A stretch of DNA of 64,000 nt. It comes from Diabrotica undecimpunctata. Its lineage: Eukaryota; Arthropoda; Insecta; Coleoptera; Chrysomelidae. Of this stretch, positions 39,580 through 52,506 are shown one piece after another. How positions within the stretch are numbered: the stretch's first letter is position 1; each line of letters begins with the position of its first letter. The stretch spans positions 78,329,021 to 78,393,020 of the forward strand of contig NC_092807.1 in NCBI RefSeq assembly GCF_040954645.1, written 5' to 3'. The position numbers and the translations under genes are program-made. A model generated the notes under the pieces. That model ran no database searches. It was not told where the DNA came from and saw only the letters and a program-made list of their open reading frames with translations.

Positions 39580-42111
39580 ATGATGGATACATCAAGTGTA
39601 CGGCCCTCAATCCCCGGCGGTTCCAATTTCCCTGACCAAGGTGGCGGTCAGAATAGTGTTGGAGCAGAGGGTGCTAAGAATCACCGGAAGAGATCAGGCC
39701 ACCAAAACAAACGACAAATGCATATATGTGCCTACAATGTACAAACTTTATCAACAGAAGCATCAATGATAGAACTGGAGAATGAACTACAACACATAAA
39801 ATGGGATATAATCGGTATAAGTGAAGTTAGGCATCGAAAAGAAGATCAAATAATACTTAAGTCTGGAAATATGTTCCATTTCAGAGGAAACGAAGATTCA
39901 TCTGTTGGAGGAATGGGTTTTTTAATCCATAAAAAATGGGTACCAAACATAATCACAATAAAAAGTATATGTACCAGAGTCATTTATCTTATTTTTAAAT
40001 TAAACCCAAGATACAAACTTAAAATTATACAGGCTTACGCACCAACTACGAGTCACCCGGATGAGGAAGTTGATCAATTTTATGAAGATATCAGAGCAGC
40101 TATACAAACTTCAAAAACACATTACACATTGATAATTGGAGATTTTAACGCCAAATTGGGATTCAAACAAGATGATGCAGAATCTGCCATGGAAAACTTT
40201 GGATTTGGTGAGAGAAATGAGAGAGGTAACAGGCTTCTTGACTTCTTACATCAGGAAAATCTCTTTGTGATGAACTCATTCTTCGGAAAGAAACCCCAAC
40301 GTAAGTGGACATGGAAGAGTCCGAACCAAAGAACAAAAAATGAGATTGATTTCATAATATCAAATCGGAAAGATATTGTTCAGGATGTAACAGTATTGAA
40401 TAAATTTTCAACAGGGAGCGACCATAGACTAGTTAGAGCAAAAACCACTTGTAACACGGAAGTTGAAAGAACAAAAATGATCCTCAAAAAGAAAAGTGGA
40501 AGGTGGCTGTTCCCAGAAGATATAACACTTTACGAAGAAAATATTAAGACTAGTTTGGATACACACAACTTAGAGAATATCAGCATCAATGAAATGAACA
40601 ATAATATTACCCAAATATTGAAAGAAGCTGAAAAGAAATACTGTCCTCGTCCTGAAAATAATAACAAAAAATTAAGCCACAACACGAAACATCTTCTAGA
40701 GGAAAGAAGAAAACTTAGGGAAAATCAGGATCATAACCAAAATGAACTAAGAATTTTGAATAAGAAAATTAAAAAGAAAGTTAGAAAAGATCTGAGACGA
40801 TACAATACGATGAAAATAACTAGAGTAATAGAAGAAAACAAAAGCTTGAAAGTACTCAGACAGAGCATGTCCATTGGAAGAAAAAACGTCCACAAATTAA
40901 GAAATGAACAGGGGCAAATCATTGAGGATAGAATTCAAATTATGAATACGATAGAGAGTTTTTATAGACAACTATACAAAGAACAGCAATGTAACCGGAG
41001 TGGATCATTACCAAAGATATTCAATCAGGGATCTGAAATTTTACCGGACGTAACACCCAATGAAGTTCGAAGGTCAGTGCAAGAAATGAAAAACAATAAG
41101 TCCCCCGGAGGCGATGAAATAGTGGCAGATGCCTTGAAGGTGGCTGGAAAAAGATTATGGCAGGTCTTTGCCAAACTATTCACTAGATGTTTGCAGGAAG
41201 CAATAACACCAACCCAGTGGTATAACGCAGAAATTATCATACTTCATAAAAAAGGGGATGCTACCGACTTCAGGAATTACAGGCCCATAAGTCTACTTTC
41301 ACATATTTATAAACTATTTACAAAAATAATTACGAAACGACTAGAAAATAAATTGAAATTTTATCAGCCCATAGAACAGGCGGGTTTTAGAAAAGGCTAT
41401 GGAACAAACGATCACCTACTGGTAATAAAAAATCTTATAGAAAAATGCACTGAATATAATAAACCACTAGCTTTAATATTTGTCGACTATGAAAAGACAT
41501 TCGACACCGTAAATCAACAAAAAATGTTGGAAGCCTTGACAGAATGCCGAATTGACTATCGGTATATAAATATAATTAAACATATATACCAAAACGCAAC
41601 AGCCAGTGTTAGAGTGGGTGATCGTCAAACCCAGAAATTCCCGATACAACGTGGAGTATGCCAGGGGGACACCATATCGCCGAAACTGTTCACTACGCTT
41701 TTGGAATATATATGTAAAAGGGCAAAACTGACCGACAAGGGCATAAACATAAACGGAGAAAGGCTTAGCCATCTAAGGTTTGCAGATGATATTGTACTAA
41801 TAGCTGATAGGATAGATGAGGCCAAAGAACTTTTAAATCAGCTCTACCTTTCCTCGCTAGGAGGGGGATTGAAAATAAATATATCTAAAACCCAGATGAT
41901 GACAAATCTTGTAGTCAGCGAAGATATATGCGTAGGAACAAGATCCATAGACCAGGTAATGGCCTATAAATACCTAGGTCATGAGATTCGCATAGGAAAA
42001 GATAACCAAACCGTTGAGCTTCTTTGTCGTATAAGACTGACTTGGGCAGCCTTCGGCAAGCTGAACCATATTTTCAAATCGTCTGATATACCAATAACCA
42101 ATATGCCTTAA
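39580..42111 (+). CDS. RTE-clade ORF2: endonuclease and reverse transcriptase
   Basis: The start is the ATG at 39580 or 39583 (MMDTSSVRPSIPGGSNF). The endonuclease has HICAYNVQTL, DIIGISEVRH (Glu), LIIGDFNAKLG, NEIDFIISN and GSDHRLVRA: all catalytic positions intact. After a basic coiled linker (about residues 330-460) the RT shows NNKSPGGDEIVADAL, ILHKKGDATDFRNYRPISL, EQAGFRKGYGTNDHLL, LIFVDYEKTFDTVNQ (usual KAFD is KTFD), GVCQGDTISPKLFT and LRFADDIVLIAD. The 843-codon frame has no stop until ITNMP. It would nick the target and copy the RNA in place. The product lacks its C-terminus because of a frameshift near 42105. Confidence 0.92.
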   Translation: MMDTSSVRPSIPGGSNFPDQGGGQNSVGAEGAKNHRKRSGHQNKRQMHICAYNVQTLSTEASMIELENELQHIKWDIIGISEVRHRKEDQIILKSGNMFHFRGNEDSSVGGMGFLIHKKWVPNIITIKSICTRVIYLIFKLNPRYKLKIIQAYAPTTSHPDEEVDQFYEDIRAAIQTSKTHYTLIIGDFNAKLGFKQDDAESAMENFGFGERNERGNRLLDFLHQENLFVMNSFFGKKPQRKWTWKSPNQRTKNEIDFIISNRKDIVQDVTVLNKFSTGSDHRLVRAKTTCNTEVERTKMILKKKSGRWLFPEDITLYEENIKTSLDTHNLENISINEMNNNITQILKEAEKKYCPRPENNNKKLSHNTKHLLEERRKLRENQDHNQNELRILNKKIKKKVRKDLRRYNTMKITRVIEENKSLKVLRQSMSIGRKNVHKLRNEQGQIIEDRIQIMNTIESFYRQLYKEQQCNRSGSLPKIFNQGSEILPDVTPNEVRRSVQEMKNNKSPGGDEIVADALKVAGKRLWQVFAKLFTRCLQEAITPTQWYNAEIIILHKKGDATDFRNYRPISLLSHIYKLFTKIITKRLENKLKFYQPIEQAGFRKGYGTNDHLLVIKNLIEKCTEYNKPLALIFVDYEKTFDTVNQQKMLEALTECRIDYRYINIIKHIYQNATASVRVGDRQTQKFPIQRGVCQGDTISPKLFTTLLEYICKRAKLTDKGININGERLSHLRFADDIVLIADRIDEAKELLNQLYLSSLGGGLKINISKTQMMTNLVVSEDICVGTRSIDQVMAYKYLGHEIRIGKDNQTVELLCRIRLTWAAFGKLNHIFKSSDIPITNMP

Positions 42112-42553
42112 AAGAAAAACGTTTAATCAGTGTGTTTTGCCAGTGTTAACTTACGGTGCCGAAACATTGACCATGAAAAGGAGAACAGTTCAAAAGATCC
42201 GTGTGTGTCAAAGGGCGATGGAGCGTGCTATGTTGGGCGTTTCACTACGAGACAAGATCCCAAATCGCCAGCTACGACAAAGAACAGGAGTGGCTGATGC
42301 AGTAGAGAGAGTAGCAACACTAAAATGGAACTGGGCAGGTCACGTGGCTCGAATGACAGACAATAGATGGACAAAGCGGATACTGGAATGGAGACCAAGA
42401 GATGATGCCTACCGAAGTAGAGGTCGTCCACCAACACGTTGGACTGACGATCTAAAACGTTGTCATAGGAATTGGATGCAAGAGGCACAAGATCGAAATA
42501 GATGGAAATTTATGAGGGAGATCTATGTCCAGCAGTGGATAAGCGAAGATTGA
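42104..42553 (+). pseudogene. RTE-clade ORF2 C-terminus, out of frame
   Basis: It continues ORF2 after a small indel: FNQCVLPVLTYGAETLTMKR, MLGVSLRDKIPNRQLRQ, LKWNWAGHVARMTDNRW, RGRPPTRWTDDLKR and the end QWISED. The same C-terminal signature is in the fragment at 18472-19000. There is no ATG at its start; it is not a separate gene. Confidence 0.9.
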
Positions 42554-42557
42554 ATGA

Positions 42558-42559
<2 letters not shown>

Positions 42560-42620
<61 letters not shown>
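42560..42620. repeat. (TA)n microsatellite, right of the RTE element
   Basis: About 30 TA units directly after the GATGATGA tail. Confidence 0.95.
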
Positions 42621-42621
<1 letters not shown>

Positions 42622-42796
42622 AATATTTCCACCATACACATCCACCCGTCCAACTAATCATTCAATGACCCCCGTAGAAGTTCATAATTGTCTCAAACTT
42701 TGGAATTTGGTGACATATGGCCCTTAAAAAATTTTCGGTCTCGTGTCACGTCGTTTGCATAGATTGCAATGTAGTACATATATAAGAACATCTTTA
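42621..42796. other. Short spacer before the DD82E transposon
   Basis: Nothing recognised; it ends with the TA target of the next element at 42795-42796. Confidence 0.4.
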
Positions 42797-42923
42797 TAGT
42801 CCTTTTCCATCATATTGAACATTATGTATGCAAATCCTCAACAGGTCAAAAAACCATAGGCGTCACCATATACTTGTTTTGAAATAAATAACGATGCACT
42901 TGTACATCAACGCCCTTTAAGTA

Positions 42924-44236
42924 ATGTTCGTGAAATCGTTTAACATGTGTTCAAATATGACAGGGGTTGGAGAAGCAACAATTTATAGATTCCTAAAAGA
43001 AAGAAAAGGAGGAACTGTTTCATCTCCCAAGGAGAGTGGAGGGAGTAAACCCTTGGAAATTGAAGAAATACATAAAAACATGATAAGACGCAGCATCCAC
43101 TCATTTTTTTTTTAACAAAGAATTTTCAACATTGGACGAAATCCAAACATTAATTAGAGAAAACGAAGAGTTACCAATCATAAGCAACAAGAAATTATGG
43201 GGACTATTGAGAGAGATGGGATTTCGTTGGCAAAAGAATAGAAGAAAATCCGTTTTAATTGAAAAAGATTACATTGTATGTTGGAGACGAGATTATCTAA
43301 GAACTATTAAAAAGTACCGAGAAGAAGGGAAAACAATTTTTTATTTGGACGAGACTTGGCTAAATGAAGGTCATACTGTACCATATCTATGGGTTGATAC
43401 AAATGTGAAAAGTTCCCGTCAGGCATTCATCGAAGGTGTATCTACTGGAATAAACAATATTCCCGTTTGAAAAAGGACGCAGACTCATAATAACCCATAG
43501 TGGAAACGAATACGGTTTTGTCAATGGTGGAATATTAAGTTTTGCCTCAAAATCAACCAAAGATTACCACGAGGAAATAACTGCTGACGTTTTTGAAGAA
43601 TATTTTGAGCAAATGTTGGATTTAATTCCAAAATATTCTGTCATAGTCATGGATAATGCTAGTTACCATTCAAGACTAGCAGAAAAATTGCCAACAACGG
43701 CATGGAAAAAAGGAGAGATAATCGAATGGTTGGATAAACACGCAATTGAGTACAAGGAGAATTCGACTAAAAAGGAATTATTACCTATTGTAAGGCAACA
43801 TAAAGCAGCTTATAAAAAATTTATAATTGATGAAATGGCATTAAACCGTGATGTAATTATTTTACGTTTACCCCCATACCACTGTGATCTGAATCCGATA
43901 GAAAATATATGGTCTCAAGTAAAGGGTGAAGTCGGACGCAACAACAAAACTTTTAAATTAGAAGACTTACAACAATTATTAGAACATTCCTTATCAAAAG
44001 TAACTCCAGAAAATTGGAAAAATGCTGTTAGTCATGCTCACAAGGAAGAAAATAAAATGTGGAATTTGGATAATATGACTGATGCAATGCTGGAACCGGT
44101 AATAATTAACATTGGAGTTGAAGATTCCTTAGATTCTGAAGAAAGCAGTGAATCTGAAAAATGGAATTTGATTAAAATAATATTTATTTTTTTACAAATC
44201 GGCCCCTGTTACGGCCACCAATTATTTTATATATAA
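42924..44236 (+). pseudogene. DD82E transposase, two frameshifts
   Basis: The N-terminus has a helix-turn-helix (MTGVGEATIYRFLKERKG). A T-run indel near 43110 breaks the frame (SIHSFFF, then KEFSTLDEIQTLI), and a second indel near 43467 separates STGINNIP from GRRLIITHSGNEYGFVNGG. The core has IFYLDETWLNEGH (first D), VIVMDNASYHSRLAE (second D) and LPPYHCDLNPIENIW (E), with 82 residues between the last two. The tail is acidic (SLDSEESSESEKW). The copy-specific end QIGPCYGHQLFYI may be read-through into the 3' UTR. Confidence 0.88.
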
Positions 44237-44518
44237 CCAATAAAATAAACATCTTACATTTCTTGCAAATTCATTAGTACCTGTTAATCTCCATCACTCC
44301 GACACTGGCAACTTTATTTAGGGATTAGTAACCCTCAAAACTATTGTATTCTATTTTGCTTCAACCTTTATACTTGGTGGTCATACTCAATTTAAAATTG
44401 TTTTCCTATATACTTCTGTAAACTTGTTGACAAATATCTATTTTTCATTGAGTCAACTGTATCAACAGTTTAGGGATTTGCATACATAATGTGCTATCAA
44501 TATAATGGAAATGGACTA
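44237..44518 (+). other. 3' non-coding part of the DD82E transposon
   Basis: AT-rich; its last 50 bp form the right terminal inverted repeat. Confidence 0.6.
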
Positions 44519-44606
44519 TAGTATACTACATATTGAGTTGTAAGTTATAAACTTTTAACATCTGTATTTCTTATAAACTTTATGTCATCTATTGTATTTT
44601 AAAGAA

Positions 44607-44640
44607 CTGATAAAGCTTTAGAAATATAAAGCGAAACGTC
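44607..44640 (+). ncRNA. Hammerhead-like motif, degenerate
   Basis: CTGATAA is followed by a 6-bp stem (GCTTTA, loop GAAATA, TAAAGC) and then GAAACGTC. This is the order of a hammerhead core (CUGAUGA, stem II, GAAA, cleavage-site GUC). The G of CUGAUGA is A here, which should impair cleavage. Penelope-like elements are known to carry hammerhead motifs, so it may be what remains of such an element's end. Confidence 0.4.
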
Positions 44641-44732
44641 TTCGATAAACTTATGAAGTAGTTGACTTCTTTTTTTATTTGCCAACTTGAATGACCGATT
44701 ACACCTCTAAATTAACTAGTTGAATACTTTAG

Positions 44733-44806
<74 letters not shown>
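44733..44806. repeat. (TA)n microsatellite, left of Penelope-like element 2
   Basis: About 35 TA units just before the left pseudo-LTR. Confidence 0.95.
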
Positions 44807-44809
<3 letters not shown>

Positions 44810-44828
44810 CATTGTGTGTGTTTTCTAG

Positions 44829-45143
44829 TGTTTTTTAACTTTTTAACATATGTATTAATTTTCAAAGTGTCTTTTTAAACAGTAACATTTTTAAGGTTAG
44901 CTGCAATTTCAGTACATATCATGTTATTTAACGTTGTTATTTATGCCACGAATCTTACATTCGGGTTATAACTTTTTTATTGCATCATTCAAATTGTTAC
45001 AACATAGTAATATTCTTTGTAGACCTTGATAAAGGTGGCAAAAAACCACCGAAAGCTTGGATTCAGAATAAATAGTACGCCTTAGCAAAGCTCTATTTTT
45101 TATTGACTACCACAACCAAAAAGAAAAAAGTATTTACATATTA
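44829..45143 (+). repeat. Left pseudo-LTR of Penelope-like element 2
   Basis: It begins TGTTTTTTAACTTTTTAAC and ends GTATTTACATA. At 45024-45060 it holds CCTTGATAAA-GGTGG-CAAAAAA-CCACC-GAAAGCTTGG, a 5-bp stem followed by GAAA, resembling a degenerate hammerhead layout. Confidence 0.85.
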
Positions 45144-45191
45144 TTTCCAAACTAGTCAAAAAATTTTGGACTACTTTTTCTTACTTTTGGT

Positions 45192-46795
45192 ATGGGTTTT
45201 TATGATGACATCAGACTCCATTACGGACCATTACTTGTGTCGTATCTAAAGGAATGGGCTAATGTGAACACCAAACTGGCAGCGTTAAGGAACAGAACGA
45301 CTTTTTTAATTAAGTGTCGAAATGCAAACTGTTTTCCGAACCATATCACACACTTAGAATTTTCTGTAGAAGTTAAAAAGTTGTTGGCTTTAGGCCCTAA
45401 ATTCGCTTTGCTTCCTAACAAAAAAGATTTTAAAGTTTCCTCTTTGTTGGCAGACATCGAAAACATTTTAAGACCAATTGAGAATGTCGATAAGGACATT
45501 CTAAGGTCCAAATGCACTAATATAATAACTAACTTCCTCAACAAAGATGAAAAAGACCATTTCTTAAATAAATATTATATCAAATGCAAAACTTTTTTGA
45601 AACATCACCCTGAGATTAAGATTGTCCAGAGTGACAAAGGCAATGTCACTGTAGCAATGTACACTAGGGACTATATACAAAAATGTGAAGACTTACTCAC
45701 TGACACTAAATATTATAAAAAGTTAAACAACAATCCCGTGTGTACTTTGCAACAAAAGGCTAATAAACTAGTTTCTGATTTAGTAAAGGAGAATCAAATA
45801 GATCAATCAGTTGGTAAAACTTTGAAAATTTACAATGCAATTGCTCCTAGATTTTATGCTTTCCCAAAAATTCATAAACCTACTCTGTCCATGAGACCAA
45901 TAGTGTCCTCAATAGGTACACCTAATGGCCCCATAGCAAGTTTTTTAACTAATATTCTCACAGAAACGTACAGTAATAACAATGAGTTTTACATTCAGGA
46001 TTCTTTCAGTTTCAGTTCTTATATTAATAACTTAAAATTACCTATCGACTAGCTCGTTAGTTTTGATGTAGTGTCTTTGTTCACTAACTTACCATTACAC
46101 ATAATCTTGGTTAGTGTTGAGAAACACTGGGATGACATATGAATGCACACAACCCTTAACTTAGCTAATATCAAAAAACTCATTTCTTTTGTTTTTGACT
46201 CTAATGTTTTTATTTTTAATGATTGTTACTACAAACAAGTCTTTGATATCCCAATGGGTTCCACTATTTCACCAATACTGTGCAATTATCTCTTGGACGA
46301 CTTGATTAAAGACTGTTTGCAACAAATTAATTTTGAAATACCGTTCACAAAGAGATACGTAGATGACTTAATCTTGGTAGTACCTGCAGACTCTATACAA
46401 TCTACGTTAATGTTTTCAACCAAACGAAACCCACACTTGCAATTCACGTGCGAGGAGGAGCAGGAGGGATCTTTGCCTTTCCTTGACATGAGATTGCATA
46501 GATGTGAGAATAATGTTGTGAAAACACAATGGTATAGAAAACCCATATGTAGCAATAGATTCATAAGCTACCATTCTTGCCATCCTCCTAGGATGAAAAC
46601 TAATTTAGTCCTAGCGATGAAAGAACGTGTCAAAAGGTTATCACATCCGGATTATCTCCAACATGATCTCAACCTCTTACGTAATATTTTTGTTGAAAAT
46701 TCATATCCTCTAAGACTAATTAATAAATTAATTTTTAATGTTCCTTTTGTTAATAGAAATAACATTTTTACTATGTCATAATCAGTGCCCTCAGC
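45192..46795 (+). pseudogene. Penelope-like element 2 reverse transcriptase
   Basis: It opens near 45192 (MGFYDDIRLHYGPLLVSYL) and runs through KIVQSDKGNVTVAMYTRDY, APRFYAFPKIHKPTLSMRPI and SSYINNLKLPID to a TAG at 46050. It resumes at once with LVSFDVVSLFTNLPLHII, then FDIPMGSTISPILCNYLLDD, FTKRYVDDLILVVPAD (active-site YVDD intact) and LPFLDMRLHRCENNV. A further stop lies near 46140. It ends at 46781 in this frame and the endonuclease follows in another. Confidence 0.9.
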
Positions 46796-46824
46796 ACAAA
46801 ATAATTCTGCTCCAACAAGTGTGT

Positions 46825-47182
46825 TTTTTATGCCCTTCCATATATTCCGAAACCAACCGTTGAACTCACTAAGATTTTCAAAGAATTAAGGAATATCAAA
46901 ATAGCTAACAAGAACATCAAAACCATACATCAGCTGTATAGGAAAATAAAACAACCCCTAACTACTTTAGAGACTAGAGATGTTGTTTATTGCATTCAAT
47001 GTACTGAATGTCCATCCACGCACATTGGTGAAACTGGAAGGAATCTGTCTAGTCGTATCATTTCTCATAAGAGTGACTGTAGATTAAACAAACCTACTTG
47101 TGCTTTGGCAGAGCATACTATCGATCTAGACCATAATATAGATTTCAACAATATAAAAATATTAGCCAGAGAGAAAAATTAA
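46825..47182 (+). pseudogene. Penelope-like element 2 GIY-YIG endonuclease
   Basis: In a different frame from the RT: KIFKELRNIKIANKNIKTI, RDVVYCIQCTECPSTHIGET, LSSRIISHKSDCR and CALAEHTIDLDHNIDF. The VYC-...-THIGET pair corresponds to the GIY-YIG strands and the Cys/His residues to the Penelope-specific zinc site. A TAA follows REKN near 47180; a short decayed tail follows. Confidence 0.85.
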
Positions 47183-47692
47183 ATTTAAGAGAACTTTCTT
47201 AGAGATGGTACATATCAGCAAGAGTGATAATAACAATCTGAATAAAAGATCTGAGATCCAGAATCTTAGCAAAATTTACAATTTTATATTGACTTGTGAC
47301 TGGGCTTTTTTGCATCTCAGAGTTTTCTTTTCTCTTTTTTTTTTTAATTTCTTTATTAATTGAAATTTTTTTGATCAAACTTTTATTAATTCAGTTTTGT
47401 TTTGTTTGATTGTGTTTTTTTCTAAACCTATTTACTAAATACTATTTTCTTTTTATTGTTTATGTTATAAATAATATTTGTAATTTCCCGCTCAATTTCA
47501 AGTTGGTAATACAGTTGGTAGTACTCAAAATTCATAAACAGTATTTTGTTAGACATTAGTTTGAAAGTTGTTTTTTGTATTTTCTTCAAATTATTAAACA
47601 ATAATTGTTCTCCCACTTTATCTTTCTGCTCGTGAAATGTGACTGAAATCAAGTTTGCAACGACGACTGTTTTAACATGTCGTCTTTCATTA
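47183..47692 (+). other. 3' non-coding region of Penelope-like element 2
   Basis: T-rich on the plus strand; a short decayed endonuclease tail (about 47185-47260) precedes it. No other feature recognised. Confidence 0.5.
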
Positions 47693-49550
<1,858 letters not shown>

Positions 49551-49567
49551 TCCCCGCCTTGTTTGAG
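49551..49567 (-). promoter_or_regulatory. Polypurine tract of LTR element D
   Basis: On the minus strand CTCAAACAAGGCGGGGA precedes TGTTGTT, the classic purine-tract/LTR junction. Confidence 0.6.
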
Positions 49568-49652
49568 ATACAATTTTTTTTTAAGAAAAAAAAAAAATAT
49601 TTTCTCTCAAACAAAAAAAAATTTCTCTTGTTATCATTTTATCCTAACCAAC
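49568..49652 (-). pseudogene. LTR element D, end of coding region and 3' UTR
   Basis: On the minus strand the frame IESLRKIKE from 55.3 kb continues after the LINE D insertion as VG and then stops; A-rich 3' UTR follows. It is separated from the rest of the gene by LINE D. Confidence 0.45.
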
Positions 49653-49661
49653 TTCTTTTAT
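49653..49661. repeat. Left 9-bp target-site duplication of LINE D (TTCTTTTAT)
   Basis: The same 9 bases follow the poly(A) at 55308-55316. Confidence 0.85.
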
Positions 49662-49818
49662 CACAGTATCGATCGTTCCTTTGACCGAGTCAGTCGTTAA
49701 TTTCGTTAAAGGCCGAGCCGGTTCCTAATTACTTGGTGTTTGGATTTAACTTTTTACATATAAGTCAATAATTAAAAAGTGTAAACTGATAATTAATACG
49801 AAATAATATCGGTCCCCG

Positions 49819-51216
49819 ATGGGGGACAAAAATAAACAAGGGACGTCTTTTATGACGACAGATACTGACATGAATAACAGTGATTTAAGTGTTAATAATA
49901 TTAATAATAAATCTAGTGAAGATAGTGATGTCCAGAAAACAGCGAAGCAGTTGGAACCGAAAACATTCAATCTCCTCTCAGATAAGTACAACGTGCAAAA
50001 TATTTGGGTATATATAGAAAGTACTGACAATAACAATTTAGGTAGATTGCATCCAATGACTGTTGGTCATATTCTTTTTAAAAAATTTAATCTTAAAAGC
50101 ATTCTTGAAATTAAAAGTATAGGCCGAAACCGGATTAAAGTGTTATTAAAATCACTTCTAGAGGCAAATAATTTAATAAAACATTCACTACTGAAATCAG
50201 AAAATTTAAGAGCATTTATACCGAACCATTTACTAGAAATTAAAGGGTTAATAAGAGACGTGGATACTCGTTATGATATCAACTATCTCATGGAAAATAT
50301 CGAATCAGACTCACGCGTTACTAACATATATAGGTTAAATAGAAAAGTCCAAAAAGAAGACAAAACAGTCGAATTTGTACCTAAAAAATCTATTGTCGTT
50401 ACTTTTGAGGGGAATATTTTACCAAATCGCGTAGCTTTTAATCGAGTTTTTTTTTCGGTTGAACAATTTGTAGGTAGAATAACCCAGTGTTACAAATGTT
50501 TGAGATATGGGCATGTATCTAAACAATGTAACAGTACTCAGGAAAGGTGTATAAATTGCGGTGAGATTAAAGATGATAAACACAATTGTGATAAAAATTT
50601 GATTTTTTGTATACATTGTAAAAGCAGAGATCACGTATCTATCTCAAAAAAGTGTCCCTCTTATGACAATAAAAAAAAAATTAAAAATATAATGATAGAG
50701 CAAAAAACCTCATTTAAGGAAGCCAAAGAAATATCTGAGAATTCCTTATCCAGTTTAGTAAGTCACAATTCCTTTTCACCGCTAACAAATTATGACAAAC
50801 ATTTTCCAGAACTTCCTAACAACGATCGTATATCGTTATCTCATCCAAATCGTAATCAAATCTCTACAAATTTCAATGGCAATCAAAATAATTCCTTTTC
50901 CCAACAAACTCATGCGAGGGATAGACCTCCAACCAAAAAAAAGTGAAAATCAAACTCTCCCACTATCCAATCACCTGTTCAAAAACCATTATTTCCATTC
51001 ACCTTTGGACCTTCACAACCTTTGACAATAAATTCAAATAAACCAAACTACTCTAGTTTGGAAATCAAAAAAAGCAGTATAGCTAGCAATTTATCAATTT
51101 TTATCATGGACTTTATTAATAAAATAATTTCAAGTAACAACAGACAACCTGTTGATATTAACGTAATTACAAGTAGTATAGAACAAGTATTGGAGGATAC
51201 TTTGAAAAACCAATAA
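49819..51216 (+). pseudogene. LINE D ORF1 with three zinc knuckles, one in-frame stop
   Basis: From the ATG at 49819 (MGDKNKQGTSFMTTDTD) the frame runs 466 codons to TAA 51214-51216, with one TGA at 50944-50946; both parts are in phase. The centre has an RNA-binding fold (NIWVYIESTDNN, SIGRNRIKVLLKSLLEANNL) and three knuckles: CYKCLRYGHVSKQC, CINCGEIKDDKHNC and CIHCKSRDHVSISKKC. The C-terminal part is Ser/Asn-rich. It would coat LINE RNA as the Gag-like partner of ORF2, which starts 32 bp downstream. Confidence 0.88.
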
Positions 51217-51248
51217 AATTTAATCCTAAAACACGCAATTTAAATATA

Positions 51249-52506
51249 ATGCAATGGAATGCACGTTCTGCTATAGCTAACAAAAATAGTCTGGTACAAT
51301 TTCTTTTTGATAAAAATATCGACATTGCGCTTATAAGCGAAACTTGGTTTAAAAAAAATCAACAATATAGTTTTAGTGGTTACAATATAATACGCAATGA
51401 CAGAAACGATGGCTATGCTGGTGTGGCAATTTTAGTACATAAATCTCTTCATTTTGTGGAACATAAGATCAATATAAATTACAATGAAAATATTTTAGTG
51501 TGTGCTGTACAAGTTAAATATGGAACTTTATCTTTAAATTTTGTATCTATTTATAAACCTCCAAAAATACAAACAATAGGTATATGAAGATTGGGTAAAA
51601 ATTTTTGAACAGTTTGATGGGCCTTTAATTATAGGTGGTGATTTTAATGCACACCACTCTACATGGGGCTGTCATAATAATGATACCACAGGATCACAAC
51701 TAATAAATGTCGCAGATGATTTAAATTTAACTGTTTTAAACAATGGAGAACCTACGATTTTAAGACGTCCTGATCAACGGGATTCAGCTATTGATGTAAC
51801 CTTTTGTTCACCTGAACTAGTTAACAAAACATCTTGGAATGTCATCTCTGATACCCTAGGATCAAATCACTATGTCATTTCTATAGAATTAATTTTTGCA
51901 ATTAATGAAAATGAAATATCTCCTAAAAATAAATGGAATATTAAAAAAGCCAATTGGGCGTTATATACCTCGACGATTCAGATTTTGCACGATACGAACA
52001 ACAGTCACTCGGATAATCTAACTGAACAGTACTCCTCCTTCATTAATAATATAAATACGGCCGCAGAAGCAGCTATACCCCAATATAAACCTTATAAATG
52101 TAAACGGCACCCACCCCCTTGGTGGAATATTGATTGTGACAATATTATCAAACAACGAAAATTGGCTTTAATAAATTACAAAAAAAACACTAATTTTGAA
52201 AATTACCTTCAATACCAGGAGATCTCGGCTAGAACCAAAAAAACATTAAAAAATATAGCAAAGAAACATTGGATTGAATGGGTCTCTTCCCTAAATAAAA
52301 ATACACCAGCTTCAACTCTTTGGAATCAAGCTAGAAAAATTTACAGAAAACCAATATCAAAAATAAAATCTTTCGATCAAAAATGGATGGATGACTTTCT
52401 TATTAAAGTTGCACCACCAACTGCGAACCCTCAAAAATTCAGCTACATAGATTCAACTCCATCTGAAAAAAAATCATTTTCTACTAAAACCTTTCACTTA
52501 CAATGA
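51249..52506 (+). pseudogene. LINE D ORF2, endonuclease and linker
   Basis: The start is the ATG at 51249 (MQWNARSAIANKNSLVQFL). The endonuclease shows IALISETWF (Glu), GYAGVAILVHKS, LIIGGDFNAHHSTWG and AIDVTFCSPEL. The SDH motif near the end reads LGSNHYVIS: the catalytic Asp is Asn (AAT). A frameshift lies near 51585, after FVSIYKPPKIQ. The linker reads PPPWWNIDCDNIIKQRK and KHWIEWVSSLNKNTPASTLW. A second frameshift near 52495 leads into the RT. Confidence 0.85.

Larger units (their letters stand above)
39186..42559 (+). mobile_element. Nearly intact RTE-clade LINE lying between two (TA)n arrays
   Basis: It consists of a 5' leader (about 39186-39579), one large ORF with endonuclease and RT, and a C-terminal part after one frameshift. 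It ends at the stop codon followed by GATGATGATA, a short repeat tail of the kind RTE elements use instead of poly(A). (TA)n follows at once. It is the best preserved LINE polymerase in the window. Confidence 0.88.
42797..44518 (+). mobile_element. DD82E (Sailor-like) Tc1/mariner-type transposon with both ends
   Basis: Terminal inverted repeats start TAGTCCTTTTCCATCATATT at 42797 and, inverted, TAGTCCATTTCCATTATATT at 44518, and meet again further in (ACATTATGTATGCAAATCC). TA flanks both ends (42795-42796 and 44519-44520). The element is 1722 bp long and holds one transposase gene. Confidence 0.9.

Noticed and set aside
44837..45140. Separate promoter gene unit or solo LTR
   Set aside because: It is the left pseudo-LTR; the right copy is at 47693-48018.
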